Part shown: in pieces, positions 27,796 through 36,626 of the stretch
Numbering within the stretch: position 1 is the first letter of the stretch
Layout: each line of letters opens with the position of its first letter
DNA from: Spirosoma aureum
Lineage (GTDB): Bacteria > Bacteroidota > Bacteroidia > Cytophagales > Spirosomataceae
Direction: 5' to 3'
Length of the DNA stretch: 64,000 nt
Assembly (NCBI RefSeq): GCF_011604685.1
Contig: NZ_CP050063.1
Location: 2,254,501 to 2,318,500, forward strand
Notes under the pieces: generated by a model
Database searches by the model: none
What the model was told of the DNA's origin: nothing
The model's input: only the letters and a program-made list of their open reading frames with translations
Position numbers and translations under genes: made by a program

Positions 27796-29178
27796 CTAGA
27801 TCTTTCCGCTTACTTTACTGCGTTTGATGAATTGACCATATCCCTTATCAACGAGGCATTTATCGTCGTCAATAGCAACTTTGCCCCGCAGTAAAACGGT
27901 TTTGACTTTGCCCGTTAGCTCCCATCCTTCGTAACCCGAATAATCGACATTCATATGGTGGGTTTTGGCGGAGAGTGTGTGCGTTTCGTTCGGATCGAAG
28001 ATGACAATGTCTGCATCGCTGCCAATCGCGATCGTTCCTTTTCGCGGGAACATGCCGAAGATTTTAGCCGGGTTTGTGCAGGCTACCTCAACGTATTTGT
28101 TCGGCGTAATCTTACCCTTATGAACACCTTCGCTAAAGAGTAATTCCATGCGATTTTCGATGGCTGGATGCCCGTTTGGAATTTTCGAGAAATCATCTTT
28201 GCCCATCAGTTTCTGTTCCCACATGAACGGACAATGGTCGGTGGCGACGACCTGCACTAAACCCTGATTGATTCCGGCCCAGAGCGATTGCTGGTCTTTC
28301 TTTTCCCGCAATGGCGGACTCATGACCCATTTGGCTCCCTCGAAATTAGACTCATAGAGTGAGGCATCGAGAATGAGGTACTGGATACAGGTTTCGACAA
28401 ACACTTTCTGGTTTCGCCGGGTGGCGTTTCGAACGGCATTCAGGGCACCTTCGCAGGTCATGTGAACGATGTAGCCGGGGCAGCCGGTATAGTCGGCCAT
28501 GTCAGCGAAACGGCCACTGGCTTCGGCTTCTGTCACTTCGGGTTGCGAGAGGTAATGATACAGCGGAGCCAACTTCCCTTCAGACCGGTGTTTGGCCGTC
28601 AGGTAATCGATGACATCGCCGTTGGTCGCGTGAACCGTAACCATACCGCCCTGTTTTTTGACTTCCTGCATCAGACCGATCATTTGCCGGTCGTCAATCA
28701 TCAACGCCCCTTTGTAGGCCATAAAGGTTTTGAACGAAGTAATTCCTTCGGTTTCAACCATCTCCTTTATTTCGGCCTTCGTATCTTCATTGAAATCGGT
28801 CACGGCCATATGGAAACTGTAGTCGCCTACGGTAGTACCGCGGGCACGGGAGTTCCAGTCGGCCAGGGCTTCTTTCAGCGAATGCCCCTGTTTTTGCAGG
28901 ACGAAATCAATAACCGTAGTGGTGCCGCCAAAGAGAGCCGCACGGGTACCCGTTTCATGCGTATCGCTTGAGAACGTACCCATGAACGGCATAGCCAAAT
29001 GGACATGCGGGTCGATGCCACCAGGAAATACCAGTTTCCCCGACGCGTCGATAGTCGAATCGGCCTCAACGGGCAGATTCTTACCGATGGCGCTAATCGT
29101 TTCGCCTTCCACGAAAATATCGGCAACGTAATCGTCGGTAGCCGTAACAATCCGACCGTTTTTAATCAAAATGCTCAT
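27796..29178 (-). CDS. hydA: Dihydropyrimidinase
   Basis: Hydrolyses dihydrouracil and dihydrothymine to the N-carbamoyl beta-amino acids. The 460 residues carry H58 and H60 in GGIDPHVHL, the carboxylated lysine K150 in TSFKTFMAYKG, later metal His in VHATNGD and IVHMTCEG, and the catalytic Asp in VVATDHCPF. The length and these motifs match bacterial D-hydantoinase/dihydropyrimidinase. It is clearly distinct from the allantoinase at 2.9 kb. The nitrilase gene follows after 93 bp. Confidence 0.94.
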   Translation of the reverse strand: MSILIKNGRIVTATDDYVADIFVEGETISAIGKNLPVEADSTIDASGKLVFPGGIDPHVHLAMPFMGTFSSDTHETGTRAALFGGTTTVIDFVLQKQGHSLKEALADWNSRARGTTVGDYSFHMAVTDFNEDTKAEIKEMVETEGITSFKTFMAYKGALMIDDRQMIGLMQEVKKQGGMVTVHATNGDVIDYLTAKHRSEGKLAPLYHYLSQPEVTEAEASGRFADMADYTGCPGYIVHMTCEGALNAVRNATRRNQKVFVETCIQYLILDASLYESNFEGAKWVMSPPLREKKDQQSLWAGINQGLVQVVATDHCPFMWEQKLMGKDDFSKIPNGHPAIENRMELLFSEGVHKGKITPNKYVEVACTNPAKIFGMFPRKGTIAIGSDADIVIFDPNETHTLSAKTHHMNVDYSGYEGWELTGKVKTVLLRGKVAIDDDKCLVDKGYGQFIKRSKVSGKI

Positions 29179-29232
29179 TTTATAGAATCATTTCACCCCT
29201 TCGGGATTAAGCTTTCGTTCGTAGTATATTTT

Positions 29233-30792
29233 CTATAAAAATGTCAGTTTTTCGGGCTTTTGCTGCTGTTCTATACGCATCGGCACGTTTCTCATTAGAC
29301 CCAAATACACTATCCCGCTCACCAGAAATCCGACGAACCAGGCGTAATTATACAGATGCGAAATCCAACCCGGAACGCTGTCTGCCGGAATCACCTGAAT
29401 GGTCGTCAGAAAGCCCGGAATATTGGGCAGTATACCCGCGAGTAAGGCAATGATAGCAGCTGGGTTAAAGCCATTTTTAAATCGATAAATGCCGGATTCG
29501 CTATATAGATCGGTCAGTACCAGTTGCTGTTTGCGCAGGAAGAAATAATCGGCGATCATGATGCCACCAACCGGCCCGAGTAAGCTGGAATAGCCGACTA
29601 GCCAGGTAAAAATGAATCCGGTCGGGTCGGCAATCAACTTCCAGGGGAAAATCAAAATGCCAATGATACCAGTAATGTAGCCGCCTTTCCGAAAATCAAT
29701 TTTCGACGGTGCCAGATTCGCAAAATCGTTAGCCGGACTCACAATATTGGCCGCAATGTTTGTTGCCAGGGTCGAAATGGCCACCGCAATCATAGCGATG
29801 CTGACCAGCAACTTGCTATCAAACTTCCCGGCCAGAACGAGCGGGTCCCAGATGGTTGTCCCGTAAATGATAGTCGTTGCTGAGGTAACGACAACGCCAA
29901 TAAATGAAAACAATGTCATGGCTGGTGGTAGCCCAATAATCTGACCGCGTACCTGGGCTTGCTGGCTGGTTGCATAGCGCGTAAAATCCGGGATGTTTAG
30001 CGACAAAGTGGCCCAGAAACCAACCATACCGGTTAGGGCTGGAAAGAAAAAGGCAAAGAACTCCGCCGAGGTTGCGAATTTGGCCGGTTGTTTCAGAATT
30101 GGCCCCAGACCGTTTCCGGCCGAAATGGCCCACCAGAGCAAGGCCAGTGCGGCAACAGGTAGAAAAAAAGCCTTGAATACCAGCAGTTTCCTGATGCTTT
30201 CGACGCCAAGATAAACGACGTACATATTCAGCATCCAGAACAAAAAGAAGCAGATGGCAGGGCCGGTTTGTAAGCCAAACGAAACAGGGAACACCTGGGG
30301 TAATGTTTCCAGCGACGGAATCCATAACCGAAGCATTTGGTAGATCGAAAACCCGCCAATCCAGGTCTGGATGCCGAACCAGCCACAGGCGACAATGGCC
30401 CGAAGCATCGCCGGAATATTGGCGCCACTCGTTCCGAAACTGGATCGTACCAAAACGGGGAAAGGAATACCGTACTGAGCACCGGCATGACCATTTAATA
30501 CCATTGGAATCAAAACAATGGTATTGCCCAGAAAGATGGTAAAAATAGCCTGCCACCAGTTCATGCCGCCCTGGATAAGTGAACTAGCCATCATATACGT
30601 TGGAATACACAAACTCATGCTGATCCAGAGAGCGGCATAATTCCAGGTAGTCCATGTCCGTTTCGACATGGGAATGGGGGCTAAATCCTCGCTATACAGA
30701 GCGGATGATTCGTCTACGTTTGCTTCGGTTGCTAACTGCATAATTTCAGATTTACTGTTTCTGGTTTTCTGGTATTGGGTAAGCTCAGGCAT
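29233..30792 (-). CDS. NCS1-family nucleobase permease
   Basis: Cation-coupled importer of the Mhp1/PucI group, 519 residues and about 12 membrane helices. The N terminus has the NCS1 block SKRTWTTWNYAALWISM. Other conserved parts are G-W-F-G-I-Q-T-W and the loop NIPDFTRYA. Family substrates are allantoin, uracil, hydantoin and cytosine. It lies between the nucleoside hydrolase and dihydropyrimidinase, which points to uracil/thymine or allantoin. The start could be the ATG at 30792 or the one at 30741; both leave the transport domain whole. Confidence 0.9.
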   Translation of the reverse strand: MPELTQYQKTRNSKSEIMQLATEANVDESSALYSEDLAPIPMSKRTWTTWNYAALWISMSLCIPTYMMASSLIQGGMNWWQAIFTIFLGNTIVLIPMVLNGHAGAQYGIPFPVLVRSSFGTSGANIPAMLRAIVACGWFGIQTWIGGFSIYQMLRLWIPSLETLPQVFPVSFGLQTGPAICFFLFWMLNMYVVYLGVESIRKLLVFKAFFLPVAALALLWWAISAGNGLGPILKQPAKFATSAEFFAFFFPALTGMVGFWATLSLNIPDFTRYATSQQAQVRGQIIGLPPAMTLFSFIGVVVTSATTIIYGTTIWDPLVLAGKFDSKLLVSIAMIAVAISTLATNIAANIVSPANDFANLAPSKIDFRKGGYITGIIGILIFPWKLIADPTGFIFTWLVGYSSLLGPVGGIMIADYFFLRKQQLVLTDLYSESGIYRFKNGFNPAAIIALLAGILPNIPGFLTTIQVIPADSVPGWISHLYNYAWFVGFLVSGIVYLGLMRNVPMRIEQQQKPEKLTFL

Positions 30793-30835
30793 AAACCAGT
30801 CAACTCAATACCATGAACTGTAAACTACGAACCAA

Positions 30836-31879
30836 TTAACTCATTTTCAACGTATCGAATACCATTTTCTTAAACTTTGCTTCGTCGGCTTCCACGCAGA
30901 TGGTGGCATTGGGTGGTTTGCCCCAGACGCCCAACTCGTCGATGGCCAAAGCGCCAAGTGTTAATTCGCCACGGGTTTCGATATCGACGAAACGCGATAC
31001 GGATTGCGAAACAATACTGGGGTCGATAACGGCCGCAATGGTAATGGCATCCGGGTGATTAGAGCCATTCATCTTCTGGTGTTCTTTGCAATATTTCCGC
31101 CGAATTCGGTTAATCTTCATGAAAAAGTCAGCGTATTTAGTGCCCAGTTTTTCCACTTTCGCGTAATCGTCATCCGTGAAAACCGAGCTCTTTACGCTCA
31201 CATCGAAACCAACCGTCGTTATGGGAATCCCCGACTGGAAAACAACACGGGCCGCTTCCGGATCGACCCACGCATTGTAGGTAGCGCCCGGATTGATGTT
31301 GCCGTAAAACTTGTAGAAACCACCCATGAAATACAGTTCCTTGACCTTTTTGGCAATGGATGGGTCACGCAATAGCGCCAGCGCAACATTGGTGAGCGGG
31401 CCAATGGCAACAATCGTTATCTCGTTCGGGTATTTATCGACTAGTCGGATAATGGCATCGACGGCGTGTTCTTTCTCGGGTTTTTGCTGCGGATCAGGGA
31501 AGAACGAATCACTCATCCCATCACTACCGTGTACGTACGTCGCATTCCCGTGGACCTGCCGAACGAGCGGACGGGCAGAACCCTGATAAACGGGAATCTG
31601 GCCGTTCTTTCCGGCTAACTGAATTGTATAAAGCGCATTTTTAGTTTGCTGATCAAACCCTACATTCCCACAGGTAATGGTGATGGCTTCGACTTTCAAC
31701 CTGGGCGAAGTTACGGCCATTAAAACTGCCAGTGCATCATCGGTTGCTGTATCGCTATCAAGAATAATTCGCTTCACCGGATCGGCTTTGCCAATAGACG
31801 CAAACGTTGTCGCTGGCAGTAAAGCTGTTGCTGTACCTACCGAAAGTGCCTCAATAAATCTGCGTCTTGATGTGAGCAT
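30836..31879 (-). CDS. Tat-exported nucleoside hydrolase
   Basis: Cleaves ribonucleosides to base and ribose. I start at the ATG at 31879, giving 347 residues. A twin-arginine signal SRRRFIEALS followed by a hydrophobic stretch ends in an A-x-A-like site near residue 28, so the enzyme is probably periplasmic. The calcium-binding motif of the fold is DSDTATDDALAV, slightly changed from D-x-D-x-G-x-D-D. Downstream are GPLTNVALAL and the conserved Asn-Pro-Gly-Ala segment (NINPGATYNAWVDPEAA). It is followed by the NCS1 permease, giving a clear logic of cleavage outside and base import. Confidence 0.9.
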   Translation of the reverse strand: MLTSRRRFIEALSVGTATALLPATTFASIGKADPVKRIILDSDTATDDALAVLMAVTSPRLKVEAITITCGNVGFDQQTKNALYTIQLAGKNGQIPVYQGSARPLVRQVHGNATYVHGSDGMSDSFFPDPQQKPEKEHAVDAIIRLVDKYPNEITIVAIGPLTNVALALLRDPSIAKKVKELYFMGGFYKFYGNINPGATYNAWVDPEAARVVFQSGIPITTVGFDVSVKSSVFTDDDYAKVEKLGTKYADFFMKINRIRRKYCKEHQKMNGSNHPDAITIAAVIDPSIVSQSVSRFVDIETRGELTLGALAIDELGVWGKPPNATICVEADEAKFKKMVFDTLKMS

Positions 31880-31934
31880 GCTCGTTATTATAATTTGCGA
31901 AAGAAACCTATACGGTCTCAAAGCCCAAATGGGT

Positions 31935-33284
31935 TTACTGGTTTACGTACTCGTCGGCGATCTTCAGCGCTTCACTAATGATCGCCAGTCCTTCGTCGAT
32001 CTGTTCTTTCGTGACGCATAGGGGAGGGGCGACGAACACGTAACTCCAGCGAACAAAGGTGTACATACCCAGCTCCTTGATCCTGGCAGCTACTTTGCTC
32101 ATAACGGCCATTTCTTCCGGCCTGGCGTTGAAGGGAGCCATTGGTTCTTTCGTCGTCCGGTTTTTGACCAGTTCAAAACAGCCTAACAGGCCGGTATTTC
32201 TAAAATCGCCAATGCTCGGATGCTTTTCCATCAGGATTGCTGCCTGCGCATCCATGTATTTGCCCATTTCAACGGCATTTTCAATCAGATTTTCATCCTC
32301 ATAAATTTTCAGCGTTTCCAGAGCCGCTGCACAACCAACCGGATGTGCGGCATAGGTCATGCCCGTAGCTAGTACGGTATCATCGTAGCGGGCAGCGATT
32401 TTATCCGTAACCATCAGGCAGCCGAATGGGATATAGCCACTGGTTATGCCTTTGGCCATTGTAACCATGTCAGGAACAATACCGTGATTTTCAAAGCCAA
32501 ACCATTTGCCGGTACGCCCAAAACCGCTCATCACTTCGTCTATGATGATCAGAATACCGTGTTTATCGCAGATTTTCCGAACGGCGGCTAAATAGCCAAC
32601 CGGGTATTGCAGACAACCCGATGTGCCCGACTCGCCTTCCAGCATAATAGCGGCTATGTTACCGGGGCCTTCGTAAGCGATGACTCGTTCCAACTGGGCA
32701 ACAGAGTCGTTCAGCATACTTTCTTCGTCGTGGTTCCAGCGATAACGATACGGGATATCGATGTGTACGAAGTTAGGAGCCTGCTGCGAATCGTCGGGCA
32801 GTTTACGGGGGTCGCCACCAACCGATAAGGTGCCATACGTAGCGCCATGATACGACTGATAGCGGCTTAGAATTTTATGCCGGCCTGTATACAAACGAGC
32901 CAGTTTGATCGCTGCTTCATTTGATGTCGCACCGCATAACGTAAAGAAGGCTTTGTTTAGATCGCCGGGGCAGATTTCGGCCAGTTTTTTGCCCAATTCA
33001 CCCCGGACTTTCGTTACGCAGTAGGGAGTCACATAGCTTACCTCCTGCATTTGTTTAACAACCGCTTCCGTAATGCGCTGATTACCATGGCCGATATTGA
33101 CATTCATCAGCCCCGATGAGAAGTCGATATAACGTTTGTCATCGTAATCGTACATATAAACTCCTTTGGCAGATTTTACTGCAATGGGTGAAATACCTTT
33201 CTGTTTGCTCCAGGCAAATACGGTATGATCGAAACTATCCTGAAGCACTTCCTGCGTTTCAGAAAGCGTTGTTGTGTCAAGCAT
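31935..33284 (-). CDS. Class III aminotransferase, probable beta-alanine transaminase
   Basis: PLP enzyme of 449 residues, inferred to convert beta-alanine (or beta-aminoisobutyrate) to malonate (or methylmalonate) semialdehyde. K278 in TMAKGITSGY is the Schiff-base lysine. D249 of IIIDEVMSGFGRTG contacts the PLP ring nitrogen. SYHGATYGTLS is the usual phosphate-region motif. Class III enzymes vary in substrate (omega-amino acids, beta-alanine:pyruvate, taurine). The semialdehyde dehydrogenase immediately upstream and the beta-ureidopropionase in the same array support the beta-alanine assignment. Confidence 0.88.
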   Translation of the reverse strand: MLDTTTLSETQEVLQDSFDHTVFAWSKQKGISPIAVKSAKGVYMYDYDDKRYIDFSSGLMNVNIGHGNQRITEAVVKQMQEVSYVTPYCVTKVRGELGKKLAEICPGDLNKAFFTLCGATSNEAAIKLARLYTGRHKILSRYQSYHGATYGTLSVGGDPRKLPDDSQQAPNFVHIDIPYRYRWNHDEESMLNDSVAQLERVIAYEGPGNIAAIMLEGESGTSGCLQYPVGYLAAVRKICDKHGILIIIDEVMSGFGRTGKWFGFENHGIVPDMVTMAKGITSGYIPFGCLMVTDKIAARYDDTVLATGMTYAAHPVGCAAALETLKIYEDENLIENAVEMGKYMDAQAAILMEKHPSIGDFRNTGLLGCFELVKNRTTKEPMAPFNARPEEMAVMSKVAARIKELGMYTFVRWSYVFVAPPLCVTKEQIDEGLAIISEALKIADEYVNQ

Positions 33285-33324
33285 GAGAAAAAGCGTTAAT
33301 GGTTAATTGGTCGTTTGTCTACAG

Positions 33325-34782
33325 TTAGCTCATCCAGTTAATGCCGGCTTCGGGGTTCCATTTGGTTGTGCTTTTTTTGAGCTTCGTCCAGAATTCGATG
33401 GAGCTTTTGCCGGTAATGTCGCCGACGCCGAAGCGGCTATCATTCCAGCCGCCAAACGAAAATGGCTCGCGCGGGACAGGTACGCCCACGTTGACGCCGA
33501 CCATTCCGGCGCTGGCTTTATCGATCACGTAGCGCGCCATGCCGCCGTTTTGGGTAAATACCGAGGCTGCATTACCATATGGGTTCGCATTCTCGATGGC
33601 CAGCGCTTCATCGACTGTATTTGTCCGCATGATGCTAATGACCGGTCCAAAGATTTCTTCCTGAGCGATGGCCATGTCTGGTCGTACATAATCAATAACA
33701 GTTGGCCCCACGTAGGTGCCTTCTTCTTTGCCTTCTACTGTCGGATTACGCCCATCAACCAGCACTTTGGCGCCCTGGCTTTCGGCTTCAGTAATGTATC
33801 GCTCAATGCGGTCTTTGGAAGCACGATTGATCACCGCTCCCAGGTTTTTGCCGGGAACCATCTTCTGGGCTTCCTCACACAGTTTCTCGATGATATGATC
33901 GACCGGACCAACAGCAACCATGGCCGATGCTGCCATGCAGCGCTGACCTGCACAACCCGCCATCGATGCTGTGATGTTTTGCGCCGTCATACCCGGAATG
34001 GCGTCGGGCAATACAATCAGGTGATTTTTGGCCCCGCCCAGCGCCAGACAGCGTTTGTAATTGCTGGTTGCGCGCTTATAAACGGCTTTGGCGATTTTTG
34101 TGGAACCAACAAACGAAACGGCTTCAATACCCGGATGATCGCAGATGGCCTCAACGATTTCGCGATCGCCGTGAACGACGTTGAAGACGCCTTTGGGCAA
34201 ACCGGCTTCCTGAAGTAACTCTGCCAGTCGACCTACGCTCAAGGGTACCTTTTCCGAGGGCTTTATAATCATGCAATTACCTAATGCAATAGCGTTCGGG
34301 ATTGTCCAGTTTGGCACCATGCTTGGGAAATTGAATGGAACAATGCTGGCAACTACACCCAGGGGTACGTGTTCGGTTCGGCACTCAACGCCCCGGCTCA
34401 CTTCCAGAATTTCACCAGTAACGATTTGCGGTAACGAACAGGCAAATTCTGCCAGTTCGGCTCCTTTTTCAATTTCGGCAACGGCCTCATCGTAGGTTTT
34501 ACCATTCTCTTCCTGGACCAGTGCGGCTAATTCGTTGATGTTTTTCTCCAGCAGTGCTTTATAGCGGAAGAAAACCTGTACTCTTTCTTTAATGGTTGTT
34601 CTGCTCCAGGCAGGGAAGGCCGCTTTTGCCGCTTTGACGGCAGCATCTAAATCCTGGGCAGTCGATAATGGTACGGTCGATAGCTGGGTGCCATCTACTG
34701 GTGAAATGACCGCCAGTGTCTGATCCGTTGCCGCATCGATAAACTGACCGTTTATGTAATTCTGTATGGGACTATACTTCAT
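33325..34782 (-). CDS. mmsA: CoA-acylating (methyl)malonate-semialdehyde dehydrogenase
   Basis: Converts malonate semialdehyde to acetyl-CoA, or methylmalonate semialdehyde to propionyl-CoA, with NAD+ and CoA. I start at the ATG at 34782 (MKYSPIQNYI, 485 residues); the open frame extends 15 codons upstream across the promoter region. Catalytic Cys282 is in AGQRCMAAS. VPFNFPSMVPNW is the diagnostic block of MMSDH enzymes. It ends with the AGINWMS tail. It is first in the long minus-strand pyrimidine/purine array and divergent from the Lrp regulator. Confidence 0.93.
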   Translation of the reverse strand: MKYSPIQNYINGQFIDAATDQTLAVISPVDGTQLSTVPLSTAQDLDAAVKAAKAAFPAWSRTTIKERVQVFFRYKALLEKNINELAALVQEENGKTYDEAVAEIEKGAELAEFACSLPQIVTGEILEVSRGVECRTEHVPLGVVASIVPFNFPSMVPNWTIPNAIALGNCMIIKPSEKVPLSVGRLAELLQEAGLPKGVFNVVHGDREIVEAICDHPGIEAVSFVGSTKIAKAVYKRATSNYKRCLALGGAKNHLIVLPDAIPGMTAQNITASMAGCAGQRCMAASAMVAVGPVDHIIEKLCEEAQKMVPGKNLGAVINRASKDRIERYITEAESQGAKVLVDGRNPTVEGKEEGTYVGPTVIDYVRPDMAIAQEEIFGPVISIMRTNTVDEALAIENANPYGNAASVFTQNGGMARYVIDKASAGMVGVNVGVPVPREPFSFGGWNDSRFGVGDITGKSSIEFWTKLKKSTTKWNPEAGINWMS

Positions 34783-34795
34783 GGTTTTGTTGTAG

Positions 34796-34814
34796 TTCTG
34801 CATTTTTTGCAGAA
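34796..34814. promoter_or_regulatory. Candidate Lrp/AsnC operator palindrome
   Basis: Perfect dyad TTCTGCA-TTTTT-TGCAGAA (34796-34802 and 34808-34814) in the divergent control region. It lies just downstream of the candidate promoter for mmsA, a natural site for repression. The regulator encoded next door is the obvious candidate protein, by inference. Confidence 0.55.
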
Positions 34815-34824
34815 ATATGAAGTG

Positions 34825-34855
34825 CAAACTAAAAATAATTTAAATCTAAGTCAAA
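34825..34855 (-). promoter_or_regulatory. Candidate promoter of the mmsA array
   Basis: On the minus strand TTTGA (34851-34855) is followed by TAGTTTG (34825-34831). This is close to the Bacteroidota TTG / TAnnTTTG pattern with one base missing in the -7 box. Start of transcription would be near 34820, just before the palindrome. Confidence 0.35.
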
Positions 34856-34890
34856 TTTTAGCAATATTTTTGCCAGATAAAATCACGGTG

Positions 34891-35361
34891 ATGGAAAAGA
34901 ATCATAGTACACTCGACGACCTGGACTTTGCTGTTCTGTCCTGTCTTCAAAAAGACGGCCGAATGTCATTTACAGAAATTGCCGAGCAATTAAATGTGTC
35001 CGTTGGCACAGCCCGCACCCGACTTAACCGATTAATAGAAGAAGGAATTATTAGTATTGTCGGCCGGGTCAATCCCGATAAAGTAGGATTTCGTGCCTAT
35101 GCACACGTTGCGGTATATGTGCGCCCGGCTACGCTGAAAGAGCACGTAGCGCAGGAAATTTCGACCCGGCCTGAAGTTAGTTTTCTGGCCAGCACATCCG
35201 GAGATTATGATTTGGAGGTCGATGTTATGTGCCAGACTAATAACGACTTAGTTGAATTTATCAACGAAATTTCAACAATTGAAGGCGTCTATCAAACCAA
35301 AACGACGCTTTATTTTAAGGTATATAAATACGCTCAGCCTGATTTAAATCTGTTAAAGTAA
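34891..35361 (+). CDS. Lrp/AsnC family transcriptional regulator
   Basis: A 157-residue feast/famine regulator. I use the ATG at 34891 (MEKNHSTLDDLD); 28 upstream codons run into the promoter. A winged helix-turn-helix spans about 8-60 (MSFTEIAEQLNVSVGTARTRLNRL), then an alpha-beta RAM ligand-binding domain at about 70-145 containing STSGDYDLEVDVMC. A TATTTTTG -7 box at 34865-34872 would give a 13-nt leader. It is divergent from the beta-alanine/pyrimidine degradation array, so it probably responds to a pathway amino acid or base. PydR-type regulators in other phyla are not of this family. Confidence 0.9.
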   Translation: MEKNHSTLDDLDFAVLSCLQKDGRMSFTEIAEQLNVSVGTARTRLNRLIEEGIISIVGRVNPDKVGFRAYAHVAVYVRPATLKEHVAQEISTRPEVSFLASTSGDYDLEVDVMCQTNNDLVEFINEISTIEGVYQTKTTLYFKVYKYAQPDLNLLK

Positions 35362-35765
35362 GCTGTTCTGCAAGACTTGGAACTGGTGACTACAAGGCCA
35401 CTGAAGACTATACTATAAAATGTAAAATTTCTTAGTTGTTCCTCAAAAAGATACCAGCCTTCTAAAGATAGATAGAGTTAGAAGGGGAGGCCTAAAAATA
35501 GTAAGGATTCCTAAAAAAGCATAGACCAAATGACCTGTATGCAAACGTTTGCGGTAGCGGTTGCATTGAATTTTATAGTAATTAGCGGGTAATTCTTATG
35601 GCAATTCTTTTGAATAGTTGAATAATTCAGATAATATTCTGTAAAAAGCCAGTATGGGCTTCTATGCCTTGTCGAAACTGAGTAGCTATGCTTGGAAGGC
35701 CGATTCATCTGGAATTGCATTTATCTACGAATTGCAACGTTTAATTACCAACTTATTCACTTAAC
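35362..35765. other. Intergenic region upstream of kduI
   Basis: 404 bp, AT-rich, with no supportable gene. It contains a perfect LacI-type palindrome at 35541-35552. I saw no clear -33/-7 promoter, no terminator with a U-tract after the Lrp gene, and no repeat shared with other parts of the window. Confidence 0.5.
35541..35552. promoter_or_regulatory. LacI-family type operator
   Basis: The perfect 12-bp palindrome GCAAACGTTTGC has the central CG and TTTG/CAAA arms of PurR/LacI-family operators. It lies 213 bp upstream of kduI. No LacI-family gene is in the window, so the regulator would be encoded elsewhere. Confidence 0.55.
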
Positions 35766-36596
35766 ATGCAGGTACGCTATGCTATTGGCCCGAATGAAAC
35801 GAGTTCGTTTAAAACGAACGACCTTCGGGCGAATTTTTTGATTGAAACCCTCTTTCTTCCAGATACGGTTCATCTCTGTTACAGTCACTTTGATCGGGTT
35901 ATTGTTGGGGGCGTAAAGCCAGTCGATTCATTGGTCGAACTGACTACTTATGACGAACTAAAGAGCGACTATTTTTTAGAACGCAGGGAGCTAGGCGTAA
36001 TCAATGTTGGCGGTACCGGAACCATTCAGGTTGATGGACAGAGCTACGAACTGGCCAAACTGGACTGTCTTTATATCGGACGAGGTAGTCGGCAAGTGAC
36101 ATTTGGAAGCCAGTCGGCGGATGAACCGGCTCTTTTTTATGTACTGTCGGCACCTGCCCATACGACCTATCCGACCCAAAAGGCAGCCCAAAATGATGTT
36201 TTTTCAGCACCGATGGGGTCAAAAGAAGGAGCAAATGAACGGGTCATCTACCGGTATATTCACCGGGATGGGTTGCCAAGTTGCCAGTTAGTGATGGGTC
36301 TAACGATCCTGAAGTCAGGAAGTGTTTGGAATACAATGCCAGCCCATGTACACGACCGCCGGATGGAAGCCTATTTTTACTTCGACCTTGATCCAGCTCA
36401 TCGGATTGTACATCTGATGGGCCAGCCTGCCGAAACCCGGCATCTGCTCGTGGCTAATCATCAGGCCGTAGTATCTCCTCCTTGGTCGATCCATTCGGGA
36501 TGCGGGACAACGAACTACTCGTTCATCTGGGGAATGGCTGGCGAAAATATGGATTATGCCGATATGGATATGACTGCGATCGCTGATTTGCGGTAG
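35766..36596 (+). CDS. kduI: 5-dehydro-4-deoxy-D-glucuronate isomerase
   Basis: Isomerises 4-deoxy-L-threo-5-hexosulose uronate to 3-deoxy-D-glycero-2,5-hexodiulosonate in pectin and glycosaminoglycan catabolism. The 276 residues form a bicupin. Zinc ligands H194, H196, E201 and H243 match the H-x-H...E...H set of E. coli KduI (MPAHVHDRRMEAYFYF and SIHSGCGTTNYSFIWGMAGEN). No signal peptide, so it is cytoplasmic. The GH88 hydrolase follows after 30 bp, which provides the unsaturated uronate substrate. The next enzyme, KduD, is not recognised in this window. Confidence 0.95.
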   Translation: MQVRYAIGPNETSSFKTNDLRANFLIETLFLPDTVHLCYSHFDRVIVGGVKPVDSLVELTTYDELKSDYFLERRELGVINVGGTGTIQVDGQSYELAKLDCLYIGRGSRQVTFGSQSADEPALFYVLSAPAHTTYPTQKAAQNDVFSAPMGSKEGANERVIYRYIHRDGLPSCQLVMGLTILKSGSVWNTMPAHVHDRRMEAYFYFDLDPAHRIVHLMGQPAETRHLLVANHQAVVSPPWSIHSGCGTTNYSFIWGMAGENMDYADMDMTAIADLR

Positions 36597-36626
36597 TAGA
36601 TTCCTTTTTCTTAAACTCTCTTTTTC

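Noticed and set aside
29819..30556. 245-codon alternative frame inside the NCS1 permease gene
   Set aside because: Same strand, different frame of a well-supported membrane protein; Trp/Cys/Arg-rich with no recognisable domain.
33307..34218. 303-codon open frame on the plus strand opposite mmsA
   Set aside because: Lies wholly antisense to a clear dehydrogenase gene; composition is that of a codon-mirrored shadow and shows no family motif.
35511..35720. 69-codon open frame on the minus strand in the kduI upstream region
   Set aside because: No start context, no homology, and overlaps the operator region; composition fits random AT-rich DNA.
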